A stretch of 64,000 nucleotides of DNA from assembly GCA_907163375.1 (NCBI GenBank), contig CAJQUW010012442.1:62001-126000 (forward strand), in the 5' to 3' direction. The translations under genes were made by a program, and so were the position numbers. Positions 53,561-61,759 of this stretch are shown piece after piece (the stretch's first letter is position 1; every line of letters begins with the position of its first letter). Origin of the DNA: Prostheceraeus crozeri (Eukaryota > Platyhelminthes > Polycladida > Euryleptidae). The notes below the pieces were generated by a model, which saw only the letters and a list, made by a program, of their open reading frames with translations, did not search any database and was not told the DNA's origin.

Positions 53561-53740
53561 ATGAATTCCTCAACAACCAATCAGAATGATTCTAATTTAG
53601 ATGAAGACTACATTATCACTTTATCAACCTGTGTCGCAGTAAAAACTTTTATACAACATGATAAACTTTCTAACTACACCAACAAGAGCTTGTTCACTAG
53701 CGAAGAGAGAAATGAGCTTGTGGTTGCGTGTGGCGCATGA
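53561..53740 (+). CDS. 59-residue small protein, unrecognised (block B)
   Basis: Same protein as 37287-37466 with one change (TFIQHDK for TFVQHDK). A TTTATATG lies 20 bp upstream. It remains open although its divergent neighbour has been split by mariner. Confidence 0.5.
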   Translation: MNSSTTNQNDSNLDEDYIITLSTCVAVKTFIQHDKLSNYTNKSLFTSEERNELVVACGA

Positions 53741-53850
53741 ATGTCCCTTCCAATTCATTCCATTTTATCATTTATTCTTCCCCTCTGTATTCCATATCCG
53801 AGGATATGTGGCGGGTTTGGGACCACTTTAGCTGCATTAGAAGGTAGCCC

Positions 53851-53999
53851 TTAAGAGGACTCATGGGGCGTTCCCGAAGAAGGGCGATGAAATAATGTGT
53901 TGTATGTATGAAAGTTGATCTTAAGTTTATAATAAAGACAATCATCTAACTTGGGCGAGACTGGCCGATCCCGCTGAGAGAGACTCTTAAATCTCTCTA
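53851..53999 (-). pseudogene. Block B remnant of the acidic protein gene
   Basis: FKSLSQRDRPVSPKLDDCLY and NTLFHRPSSGTPHESS match 37577-37720. The Tc1-like element at 54000 removes the rest. Confidence 0.5.
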
Positions 54000-55350
54000 C
54001 AGTTATGGCCATAAAGATCCGACCACCACACACTTTTACGTGAACGCTATTTCAAAACATCAAATTTCTTTCCCTAGTGCATTATATTTGGTTGCGAAGA
54101 GTATTGAGTCTTTGAACATGTATAAAGGTGTACAAAAGTATATATATACGTACATACGGTCCAAAATATCACAGTTTGAGTATGAGATCAATATTTTGTT
54201 ACTCTACCACGTGCCTTCAGAACCGCATCTATTCTTCTCGGCATGGATTCAACGAGCGCCTCGCAATATTGAGGGGTAATTGTATGGCACCATGCTTTCA
54301 GTATTGCTTCCTTTAAGTCTCGATAGGATGTTGAGTTCTGTTTGGAGACCTCAGCTTTCAATTTCACCCAACAATTCTCAATCGGGTTGAGATCGGGAGA
54401 TGAGCCTGGCCACGGTCCAAGAACCATGATTTCATTCTCTTGAAACCATGTCTTCACTTTCTTCGCCTGGTGGCATGGCGTACCGTCATGCATAAATACA
54501 TCGCATTCTTTGTTGACCATCCACGTAGGCACCTTTTCTTTCACAATTTCCAAATAATTTTCCGATTTCATTGTCTCACCCTTTTCAAGAAGATGAATGC
54601 CTGCACGCCCCTGGGCTGTGATTGCTCCCCAAACCATAATCGATGGGCAGTTTTTCACAGCTGGTGTGGTGTATCGGGGATTGAATCTTTGATTAGCCGG
54701 TCGACGGACTGTCACTCTATGGGGAGCAAATTGCTTTATTTGGGTCTCATCGGAGGACATAACATTCCGCAGGCCAATGTTTGTGGGTTTCACAAAAAAT
54801 CAGACGGTCCTTGATATTTTTCTGTGACAGACGTGGCTTCAATGCTGCACGTGATGAGCGAAGTCCATAATCCTTTGTTAATCTTCTTCTCACGGTGCGA
54901 GTACTGACATCCACATTTGGAGGAAGTTCAGCGCGAATCTGGGCACTCGAAGCTCTTGGATCTTTGACGGCAGCACGATGAATCATGTGATCAGTTATTT
55001 TGGTTGTTATTCTAGGCCTACCGGGTGACTTCCCTGGATCTGAACTGCCAGTAGCTTTTATACGCTGAATGATATCATGCACCGTACTCTTGGACATTTT
55101 CAAACGTCGCATAATTTCACGCTCGGAACTGCCATCTTGATACAAAAGTCCAACTTCAGCTCGATTGGAGGCTGACGTAGTAGACATGCTCACATGCGCG
55201 ATATCAATGTAGAAATGTAGAAAGTCCTAGCATTCACTAGTCTTTGTTCTCATGCAGCCAATCAGCAAGCAGTTATTTTACTACCAATCAATCGTTAATA
55301 ACAGATGAAACACAGCCGAATGAATTCCCTAATGAACAATATATCAGAGA
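54000..55350 (-). mobile_element. Second Tc1-like DD35E transposon, one end missing
   Basis: Left end CAGTTATGGCCATAAAGATC follows TA at 53998-53999, at the exact point where block A continues uninterrupted (TCTCTCTATGTCAG near 37720). I find no matching inverted repeat on the right. Instead a reverse-oriented piece of a related transposase begins near 55357, so the right side has been rearranged. Confidence 0.8.
54188..55193 (-). pseudogene. Tc1-like transposase, one frameshift
   Basis: The amino part (54747-55193) has two helix-turn-helix motifs (DGSSEREIMRRLKMSKSTVH, NVDVSTRTVRRRLTKDYGL) and the linker SPGRPRI. The catalytic part (54188-54793) has D in NVMSSDETQI, D in VFMHDGTPCHQ and E in SSPDLNPIENCW, again 35 residues apart. 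The two frames overlap at 54747-54793, so a single frameshift near there breaks the gene. It is related to, but clearly different from, the intact element at 35580. Confidence 0.9.
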
Positions 55351-55356
55351 AAGACA

Positions 55357-55513
55357 GCTGAGCATGGTTTCGGGATAATGAAATAAGGTTTTTGGGACCG
55401 TGGTCAGGCCCATTTCTCAATTCGATTGAGAATTGTTGGATGAAATTGAAAGTTGAGGTCTCCAAACACAACCCAACATCCTATCGAGACTTAAGAGAAG
55501 AGATATTGAAAGC
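55357..55513 (+). pseudogene. Inverted fragment of a related Tc1-like transposase
   Basis: Plus-strand reading gives AWFRDNEIRFLGPWSG, then SIENCWMKLKVEVSKHNPTS and YRDLREEILKA, matching residues around the third catalytic position of the element at 54188. It is in opposite orientation and diverged, so it is a separate copy. The large gene to its right runs into it. Confidence 0.85.
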
Positions 55514-56841
55514 ATAATTAAAATTAATATTAAAATAATTAAAATTAATAATTTAAATTTATTTTCACTAACTATTGATTCTTCATCATCATCATAAACT
55601 GATTCTTTAACATCATAAATTAGACTTTTTGGTATAGGATGCCATTCCCTGATAGGAATATCTAATTCCAAATTATATTTATTATTTGATAGTAATATAA
55701 TAGAGAAAAATATTGGTCTTTGATCTCTTTTGGAAAATTTAATAACACCACCATAATCTGAATCATTTTTAGTTTTTATTAAAGATGATAAAATTTTAAA
55801 TTGATAAGATGTAAATCCTAATTTAAATTTTGTAGACCAGACACATAGTTGTCTAACAGTATCTTCAACTATTCCATCATTATTATTTTCAATTGTAAGA
55901 AAATGAAATTTAGATAAATTTTGATTATATGTAGTATTAATATCATGTTGAGATATAAATTTTTCTTCACTTGAATTTTTATAATTACTTATATTTTTAT
56001 AATCTTTGTTACCATTCACACCTTTTTCAGATGTTTCAGAATCATCATCTATATTATCATCATCATCTATATTATCATCATTATTATTATAAGATTCTTT
56101 AAAATTATTATTATCAGATTCTTTAAAATTTTTATGATTATGATTATGGTCATTGTTAATAGTATAAGGTGTTGTCCACGTATAAATTTTTTCTTGTTGA
56201 GCTAAACCATTTATATAAGATTTTAGCAAATTAATATTTAAGTTTGAATATAATCCTATATAAGTATCATCATCATATCTTTGCGGCATTTCTGATGTTT
56301 CTTTTTTATAAATTGTATCTCTATAGTAAACTTGGTATAATAACTCTTCATTATGTTTTTTGTTCTCTATGTGAATATTATATTGGTTTTGTTCATCAAC
56401 AAATAATCTAATTTTTTCCTTTGAAAAAGATTTTAATTTTTTAACTAATTCTCTAATATTGATATAATTGATAATTTTATTTTCAATCCAATCAGTATTA
56501 CTAATTGGTAAAACTGCTATAATGAATCCGTAAACATTATTATGACCTATTATAACCATGTTTTCTTTATTTAATTCTACATACGCAACATCGTTATATT
56601 TACTGACAATATCCATAAATTTAATAAATGGATCCCCCGGGAAAATACAATAGTTGGTTTCTATAGAAGGTAAATCTTTAGTCTGTTCTCTAAATATTTC
56701 TGCTTGTAATTCGAATAAATGATTCACATCTATACATGGATTTGTAACAGTATTATTTTTTTCATATCCCGATGATCTCGTCGAATAAGAAGAACAGGAT
56801 GATACGGTCGAATTTAATTTTTTTAAATTTGCATTTTCCAT
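55417..56841 (-). CDS. Large Asn-rich protein with carboxyl membrane helix, unrecognised
   Basis: About 474 residues from MENANLKKLNSTVSS. This start is preferred to one at 57015, which would overlap the divergent gene. A Ser-rich amino end leads to a first domain (IFPGDPFIKFMDIVSKYNDV, VIIGHNNVYGFIIAVLP). An Asn/Asp low-complexity linker follows (NNNDDNIDDDDNIDDDSET), then a second domain (CVWSTKFKLGFTSYQFKI, GGVIKFSKRDQRPIFFSI) and a membrane helix FKLLILIILILILIML. The two-domain beta-rich pattern faintly recalls PCNA-type sliding clamps, a low-confidence guess. The last 30 or so residues are antisense to a transposon fragment. Treated as part of the broken Polinton-like region. Confidence 0.5.
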   Translation of the reverse strand: MENANLKKLNSTVSSCSSYSTRSSGYEKNNTVTNPCIDVNHLFELQAEIFREQTKDLPSIETNYCIFPGDPFIKFMDIVSKYNDVAYVELNKENMVIIGHNNVYGFIIAVLPISNTDWIENKIINYINIRELVKKLKSFSKEKIRLFVDEQNQYNIHIENKKHNEELLYQVYYRDTIYKKETSEMPQRYDDDTYIGLYSNLNINLLKSYINGLAQQEKIYTWTTPYTINNDHNHNHKNFKESDNNNFKESYNNNDDNIDDDDNIDDDSETSEKGVNGNKDYKNISNYKNSSEEKFISQHDINTTYNQNLSKFHFLTIENNNDGIVEDTVRQLCVWSTKFKLGFTSYQFKILSSLIKTKNDSDYGGVIKFSKRDQRPIFFSIILLSNNKYNLELDIPIREWHPIPKSLIYDVKESVYDDDEESIVSENKFKLLILIILILILIMLSISLLLSLDRMLGCVWRPQLSISSNNSQSN

Positions 56842-56909
56842 TTTTTTTATTAGAAAAAATTTTATTTTTTCCTCATTATATAAAAAATTTACTTTTTTGT
56901 TGTTAAAAA
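56842..56909. promoter_or_regulatory. 68-bp AT-rich divergent promoter
   Basis: Lies between the leftward large gene and the rightward fibre-like gene. Almost pure A and T with TTATATAAAAAA, able to serve as a TATA element in either direction. Confidence 0.4.
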
Positions 56910-57317
56910 ATGATGTTACCAAATGTTGGTGGAGGTACATATATCCCGAATAATCGTGAATTAGAAATAGAAATAGAAAATTATATGAAAACTGGAGACG
57001 TTTTATCTGGTCCATTGCATCTTTCTATTCTTCCGCAACAAAATACAGAGTTAACAAATAAACAATATGTTGATACACAAATCAATGACTTAAAAGAAAA
57101 ATATATCAACGATGTTATGGTTCCACTGATGAATGAATTAAAGTTGCTAAAACTTAATGACAAATCATTAAACGAAAAATTATTAAAACTTGATAAAAAG
57201 GATAGAGAGCTAGAAGCAGATATTGCAAAACTTTTTAAAAAGATTTCAGAACAATCAAAAATTTTAATATTACTTTCTATGAATTTAAAATCTGCAGTCA
57301 TTAAAAATAAACATTAG
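56910..57317 (+). CDS. Small fibre-like protein with phage tail-fibre motif
   Basis: 135 residues. A Gly/Pro amino end (MLPNVGGGTYIPNNRELEIE) precedes TGDVLSGPLHLS (about 28-39) and ELTNKQYVDTQINDLKEKY (about 47-65). This pair closely follows the G-x-M-x-G-P-L...K-Q-Y-V-D signature of phage tail-fibre and collar proteins. The rest is a heptad-like coiled coil (LNEKLLKLDKKDRELEADIA) ending basic. A trimeric stalk or spike anchored to a capsid is a reasonable inference for a Polinton-like element. The frame is open throughout. Confidence 0.6.
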   Translation: MMLPNVGGGTYIPNNRELEIEIENYMKTGDVLSGPLHLSILPQQNTELTNKQYVDTQINDLKEKYINDVMVPLMNELKLLKLNDKSLNEKLLKLDKKDRELEADIAKLFKKISEQSKILILLSMNLKSAVIKNKH

Positions 57318-57356
57318 ATAAAATTATTGAAAGGTTCCTGTTGGCTTAATTTTAAT

Positions 57357-57484
57357 CAATTGTAATTCGTCTCTCATCAATATGTGAAAATTCTTTATTC
57401 CCAATTGATTTGCGATTTTCTTTAGATCGAAATTTGTAGTTTGCGTTCCATATAATTTCAAAAACTCGGTAATGCTAGTCATTT
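57357..57484 (-). pseudogene. Protease amino-terminal fragment 1
   Basis: About 40 codons matching the start of the adenain-type gene (EFLKLYGTQTTNFDLKKI, NQLGIKNFHILMRDELQLI). The catalytic part is absent. Followed at 57655 by a second such fragment, so a tandem partial duplication. Confidence 0.65.
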
Positions 57485-57611
57485 TATAATAAAAAAATTT
57501 CTTATAGGGACCCCTAGAAGTCAGAAGGGGGGCTATTGATTTAAAACTGTTCCATAATGATGTCTTTCTTTACTACTTATTCGATTTTGAAATGATTTAA
57601 TTTAATCTAAA

Positions 57612-57794
57612 TTAAAACGTTACATTGTAAAGAATCGGTTTATTAGCAGAGTTAGTGCTTCGCACATCTTTAATCAATTGTAATTCGTCTCTCATCAATA
57701 TGTGAAAATTCTTTATTCCCAATTGATTTGCGATTTTCTTTAGATCAAAATTCGTAGTTGTTTGCTTCCCATATAATTTTAGGAACTCAGTCAT
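57612..57794 (-). pseudogene. Protease amino-terminal fragment 2
   Basis: MTEFLKLYGKQTTTNFDLKK then IANQLGIKNFHILMRDELQL and an unrelated tail. Same broken family as fragment 1. Confidence 0.65.
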
Positions 57795-57799
57795 GTTAT

Positions 57800-58320
57800 T
57801 AACCTAAGGTCATATATCACCTATATTACTCAGTGTAACTGTCGGATTTTCATCATTCATTTTAAATGAAATAAATTCCAATAACTGCAATAATGTCTAC
57901 TTCTTGTACAGAAAAATAAAAACAACGGCAGTGTATTTTGCATCAAATATAATAATACAACAATCAATCTTATCACACAATTGTACAATGGTACTCTCAT
58001 GGCAGTAGACTGGAAAACAAAAGAAAATTTAATTACATTTCAAAATAATCCAAAATGCGTTACAACTAAGCTCCATGAATCATGCTTAAATATCAAAGAT
58101 TATGTTACATACTGAAATATAGATCTATACAATAGCAGTCTCATGGCAGTAGACTGGAGAACAAAAGAAAATTTAATTACATTTCAAAATAATCCAAAAT
58201 GCGTTACTACTTATAAAGAAGTCTTCATAAATATGTATGCATCAAATATGTATGTACATTGCACATATCTTAAAAAGTGAAACAACACAGTTAATGTTCA
58301 TTCATCTTGGGAACCAAACC
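57800..58320. repeat. AT-rich spacer with a 75-bp direct repeat
   Basis: 57991-58065 and 58137-58210 share CTCATGGCAGTAGACTGG and ACATTTCAAAATAATCCAAA. A diverged form, CTACTGCCAGTAGACCAGAG, lies downstream of the family-J genes at 33.5 and 49.3 kb, so it belongs to the J 3' flank. Confidence 0.65.
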
Positions 58321-58324
58321 TCAT

Positions 58325-58901
58325 TTATTCTATAGTTGTCGGTTGATTCAATTTTTCTATATAAATTTTGATTTCTTTAAAATGTTTTCTAACAAAACTA
58401 ATGGGCATTGATGAATTTAAAAATAATACGTGTGGTAGGATTAGATCTGATAAGTTCATCAAGAAATAACAATAACTTACGTTATAGGAAATTCTAAATA
58501 GTTCCAAGTTTGCCACAAATCTGTTTTTTATGGTCACTCAATTCCAGAATTCTTTTAAACCCATAACCTTGATAAGCAGTACTTCTCAGCAACGATCCAT
58601 GCTGTACTTTTTCACTTGCAATCAGTTTTGAAATCATAGTAGCACTATCCTCGATGGTAATGAAATGTTCTTTTGTAACATTGAACTGAGGAATTGTAGT
58701 AGTGGTCAGATACTGTTCTATTTTTACTGTAATATCCTTCGCTTGTTTTTGAGAGTCCAATTTGTTCTTCTTTCTCGATTGAATTTCTAACTTCCACTCT
58801 TCAAAGTATTTATTCGCAGTTTTCTTGTGCTCTTCTTTAATTAAGTTTAGTAAAATCGGCATGTAAAACGAAAAAGCTTCCGCGGCAGTACGTTTTGGCA
58901 T
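58325..58901 (-). pseudogene. Family-J helical protein copy
   Basis: Begins MPKRTAAEAFSFYMPILLNL, then KEEHKKTANKYFEEWKLEIQ, SATMISKLIASEKVQHGSLL and STAYQGYGFKRILELSDHKK. A carboxyl frame follows with NSSMPISFVRKHFKEIKIYI. It is the second-best view of the family's amino end. Broken, about one interruption. Confidence 0.55.
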
Positions 58902-59049
58902 TTTGCAATGAAGAAAGAAAAACAGTCACTAGTTATGATTAATGGAATTGTAAAATGAAGTCTTACTTCCTACATGCTGCAATATATTCCACGTCGTTTT
59001 AATCTTTAATACGGGTAAAAGCTGCTTGTTCTGTAATTCAATGGTTCAG

Positions 59050-59760
59050 GAATGCCAGAAGCATGCGGGTATCAGCTGTTCCCTACAATTGGGAGGTTCA
59101 TCAGAGTGCAAAGCAGTAACAATAACAGGCATTGTGAGAGATTGTGTTACATTCTTAAAGAAATATTTTTAGTCACATAATTTTAGTTATCTCATATTTT
59201 AAAAACCTGAAAAATGGATTTAAAAGACGTTTTTAAAATAACCATTTTTTTGATTTTCGGTCTCCTTGAACGGTCATGATTTTAAGGGGGTGAAAATTGT
59301 AATTCTCAAATTTTGAGATTCTTGACTTCATTATTTTCGGTGTCCTTGAACGGTCATGATTTTCAAAGTAAAAAATGATCTTAATCTCAAATTTGAGATT
59401 CTTAACTTTTACGATTTTCGGTGTCCTTGAACGGTCATGATTTTGGGAGTAAAATGTCATAATCACAAATTTGAGATTTTGAAAAATTTGAAAAATTGGG
59501 TATTTTTAAAAACGCCTAAATTTATGAATTTAGGTCTTAAAAACCTGAAAAAGGGTTCAAATTCATGAATTTATGTCGTTTCTAAAAATACCATTTTTTT
59601 GAATTTGTCTTGTCCTCAAACGGTCTTTTACCCATTACTTTTGCTATATCCAATTCATGTGTTAATGAAGGATAAGACGAAGATTTACATGTTCGACAGT
59701 ATTTCATTATGGGCTTCTAATGATTTGATGAAATCTTTCCAATGAATTCCTGGTCGTACT
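59050..59760 (-). pseudogene. Family-A gene with repeat R1 inserted
   Basis: The amino side (59640-59760, RPGIHWKDFIKSLEAHNEIL and TELDIAK-type) and the carboxyl side (59050-59165, NVTQ followed by PVIVTALHSDE) match 44331-44720. Between them lies R1, inverted relative to 22520. Broken element gene. Confidence 0.6.
59165..59645 (-). repeat. Dispersed repeat R1, inverted copy
   Basis: Three units of about 81 bp start GGTGTCCTTGAACGGTCATG (the first as GGTCTCC) and contain CTCAAATTTGAGATTCTT. The outer part matches 22520-22680 in reverse. It interrupts family-A coding sequence. Confidence 0.75.
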
Positions 59761-59769
59761 TCTGTCCAG

Positions 59770-60225
59770 GTATATACAGGTTTTTCCAGCCACATTCGCA
59801 AACAATGCAAACAAAATCACTTTAGTGCAAACAAATTCATTAATGGAAGTTTTTTCGATCAAATTCACATAATTATCAAGCAGAATCGCCTATACGAAAG
59901 CATAGTGCAAGCAATTTCGCTCATGCATTTTTATACTTTATTATTGCAATCAAATTTGCTTGAACAGCACACAGAATCGCTTAAATCGACTCAATGTGCA
60001 ATTAATTTCGCTAATGTATTTTGCGCTGCATTACTGCAATCAAATTCGCAAAGAAGAAAGCTAAATGAATCTTTAATATTCAAATTCGTTTTTAAGCCTG
60101 AGGATTTGAATAAAAAAACATATATTACATGTAAATCCATTCATTTCAATTCCTGAAATTACACAATCACATCCGCCAAAGCTAAACATCAATGCATGTA
60201 TAGCATTACATGTGCACACATGTTA
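59770..60225. other. No secure gene; AAATTCGC-rich AT sequence
   Basis: Many short variants of CAAATTCGC and AATTTCGC recur irregularly. A plus-strand frame at 59905-60156 runs through it but its translation is featureless. Confidence 0.45.
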
Positions 60226-60227
60226 TC

Positions 60228-60440
60228 AATCTTACCACTGCTCACAGTCTCACGATCTTTTAAAATGTCCTTTGCTAAGTCATGAAGTACTCGTATTCTA
60301 TGTTCCGCGGTTGATAATCCAGCTGGGACACTTGCTATCAAGTTCACAATATTGTCCTCTCGTAAAACGGACCGTAGCCTCAACTTGAAGACGCTGAAGG
60401 CATTTTCGATTGGAATTAGAAATGGACTATACGCTTAGAT
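60228..60440 (-). pseudogene. DDE-type (DDE_3/IS630-like) transposase fragment
   Basis: Minus-strand reading AYSPFLIPIENAFSVFKLRL with RSVLREDNIVNLIASVPAGL. The pattern YSPFLNPIENAFS around the third catalytic residue is typical of DDE_3 transposases. Only this end is present, and no terminal repeats were found. Confidence 0.5.
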
Positions 60441-60501
60441 ATATTTAGATATATTTAGATATATGGAGCTTTAGATATATTTGTAAAATTTGTATTTAAA
60501 A

Positions 60502-61021
60502 TCGACATTCTTTCAAAAGTTTCTATGATTCTCCATTCAATCTTTGAATAAATAATCTTCCTCTTCTTTTGTCTTAATATTCCTCCTCCTGTAATCTTTG
60601 AAAACTTCCTTACATCGTCTCTTGTGTTCTACGTTTGTGATGATTTTCAAATTGTTAAATTCAGTAATTCGAGACATAATACTAAACTTTGCAGATGAAC
60701 CGTGACTGACACTGTCTCGTAAGACACTCACAGAAAGTGTCAATACGTCGCAGCTGCGCTGCTCATGCTACATGGAAATAATGGCAACAGCTGCTCCTTG
60801 TATTCAGACAATAGCGCCAATGGTAGAAGCACGGAATAGTGGCAGATGTCTAAGTAATGCTCCGATGCATAATGCGGGTAGCATCGGTCGCTTCGCTGAA
60901 AACTCCGCTGAGGAACAAAGTTCCGGGTCACAAAGATTGCCGTCTCACACTCAAATAAAATTTATTTACTGTAAAATGAGTAACATAAGTGACCTGTGTT
61001 TTCAGGCCAATAACTTGACCG
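60502..61021. repeat. Duplicated block C3 (short)
   Basis: Matches 38025-38560: the 58-residue gene region (-), the divergent intergenic region and the first 15 or so codons of the protease (+, from 60977). It stops at TTGACCGAG and runs into a different gene. Confidence 0.85.
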
Positions 61022-61229
61022 AGTCCTCTCTTTCCACCGTCTCGGCGTCACTTTCCGCCGTCTCCATCTCTTGCTGCAGGCGACGGCTCATATCTTCATG
61101 AAAGGTGAAGTAAGAATAATACTTCACAAATTCCACAGTGATATCCTCACCGTAGATATCACTGTGGAATTCTTCTCCACGGTGTATGATGCGAAATGGC
61201 ATCACACACGCTCTCGGCTTCTCGGACAT
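61002..61229 (-). CDS. 75-residue protein sharing a leader with the 51.2-kb gene
   Basis: MSEKPRACVMPFRIIHRGEE, then FHSDIYGEDITVEFVKYYSY and FTFHEDMSRRLQQEMETAES with an acidic end. Its leader GCATTTCACTATCATAATC is nearly the same as that of the 59-residue gene at 51260, although the proteins differ. The last six codons come from the fused block C3. A second, shorter copy lies at 61255-61434. No family recognised. Confidence 0.45.
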   Translation of the reverse strand: MSEKPRACVMPFRIIHRGEEFHSDIYGEDITVEFVKYYSYFTFHEDMSRRLQQEMETAESDAETVEREDSVKLLA

Positions 61230-61254
61230 GATTATGATAGTGAAATGCACATCA

Positions 61255-61434
61255 TCTCCTCTCTTTCGGAGTCCTCTCTTTCCACCGTCTCGGCCTCACT
61301 TTCCGCCGTCTCGGTCTCTTGCCGTAGTCGACGGCTCATATCTTGATGAAGGGTGAAGTAAGAATAATACTTCACAAATTCCTCACCGTAGATAATGGCA
61401 TTACACACGCTTCCGGCTTCTCGGACATGACTAT
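61255..61434 (-). pseudogene. Tandem partial copy of the 75-residue gene
   Basis: MSEKPEA-type start at about 61428 and FVKYYSYFTLHQDMSRRLRQ, ETETAESEAETVERED match the neighbour, with part of the middle missing. The two copies lie about 200 bp apart in tandem. Confidence 0.55.
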
Positions 61435-61721
61435 GATAGTGAAATGCACATCATCTCCTCTCTTTCCCAGAGATGGACGACGATCTTAATGTTATTGAGT
61501 TTTTCAAATTGGGCGATGCCTTTAAAATCTAATGTGTTGACATCTAACCCGTCAAACTTAAGCTCATCCTCCCATTCACGATATTGAGTGATACGTTCAC
61601 GATGTACACTTATATCATTATAGTGAAGAATGGAGAGGACGGCGTACTTGAAACACTGGGACTGACAGCCTTTTTTGTCAGCCAGTGCTTTGGGGAGGGT
61701 GAAACAACCGCTCCCTTGCAA
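61431..61721 (-). pseudogene. Polinton-associated CFKxAVLS domain fragment
   Basis: GSGCFTLPKALADKKGCQSQ, CFKYAVLSILHYNDISVHRE, then ELKFDGLDVNTLDFKGIAQF and EKLNNIKIVVHLWE. The pattern CFxWAVLSALHP...ELNFDGI...FE..N is widespread in Polinton-type proteins of invertebrates (family knowledge). Its cysteine and histidine hint at a papain-like fold, which is inference. Its amino and carboxyl neighbours are missing. Confidence 0.6.
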
Positions 61722-61759
61722 ATTTTCTAAAAGATTGACTTTAATGTCTACTTTCTTTC

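Larger units (their letters stand above)
48632..53999. repeat. Segmental duplication, block B
   Basis: Counterpart of block A from GTGGTTGCGGGAACCGGAC. It contains a mariner (51630-53491) absent from block A, lacks block A's Tc1-like element, and is cut at its right end by another Tc1-like element at 54000. Confidence 0.9.

Noticed and set aside
22520-59645. The inverted R1 pair as terminal inverted repeats of one 37-kb giant Polinton.
   Set aside because: The right R1 copy lies between two pieces of a family-A gene, so it is an insertion rather than an element end, and no AG-type termini or 6-bp target duplications were seen.
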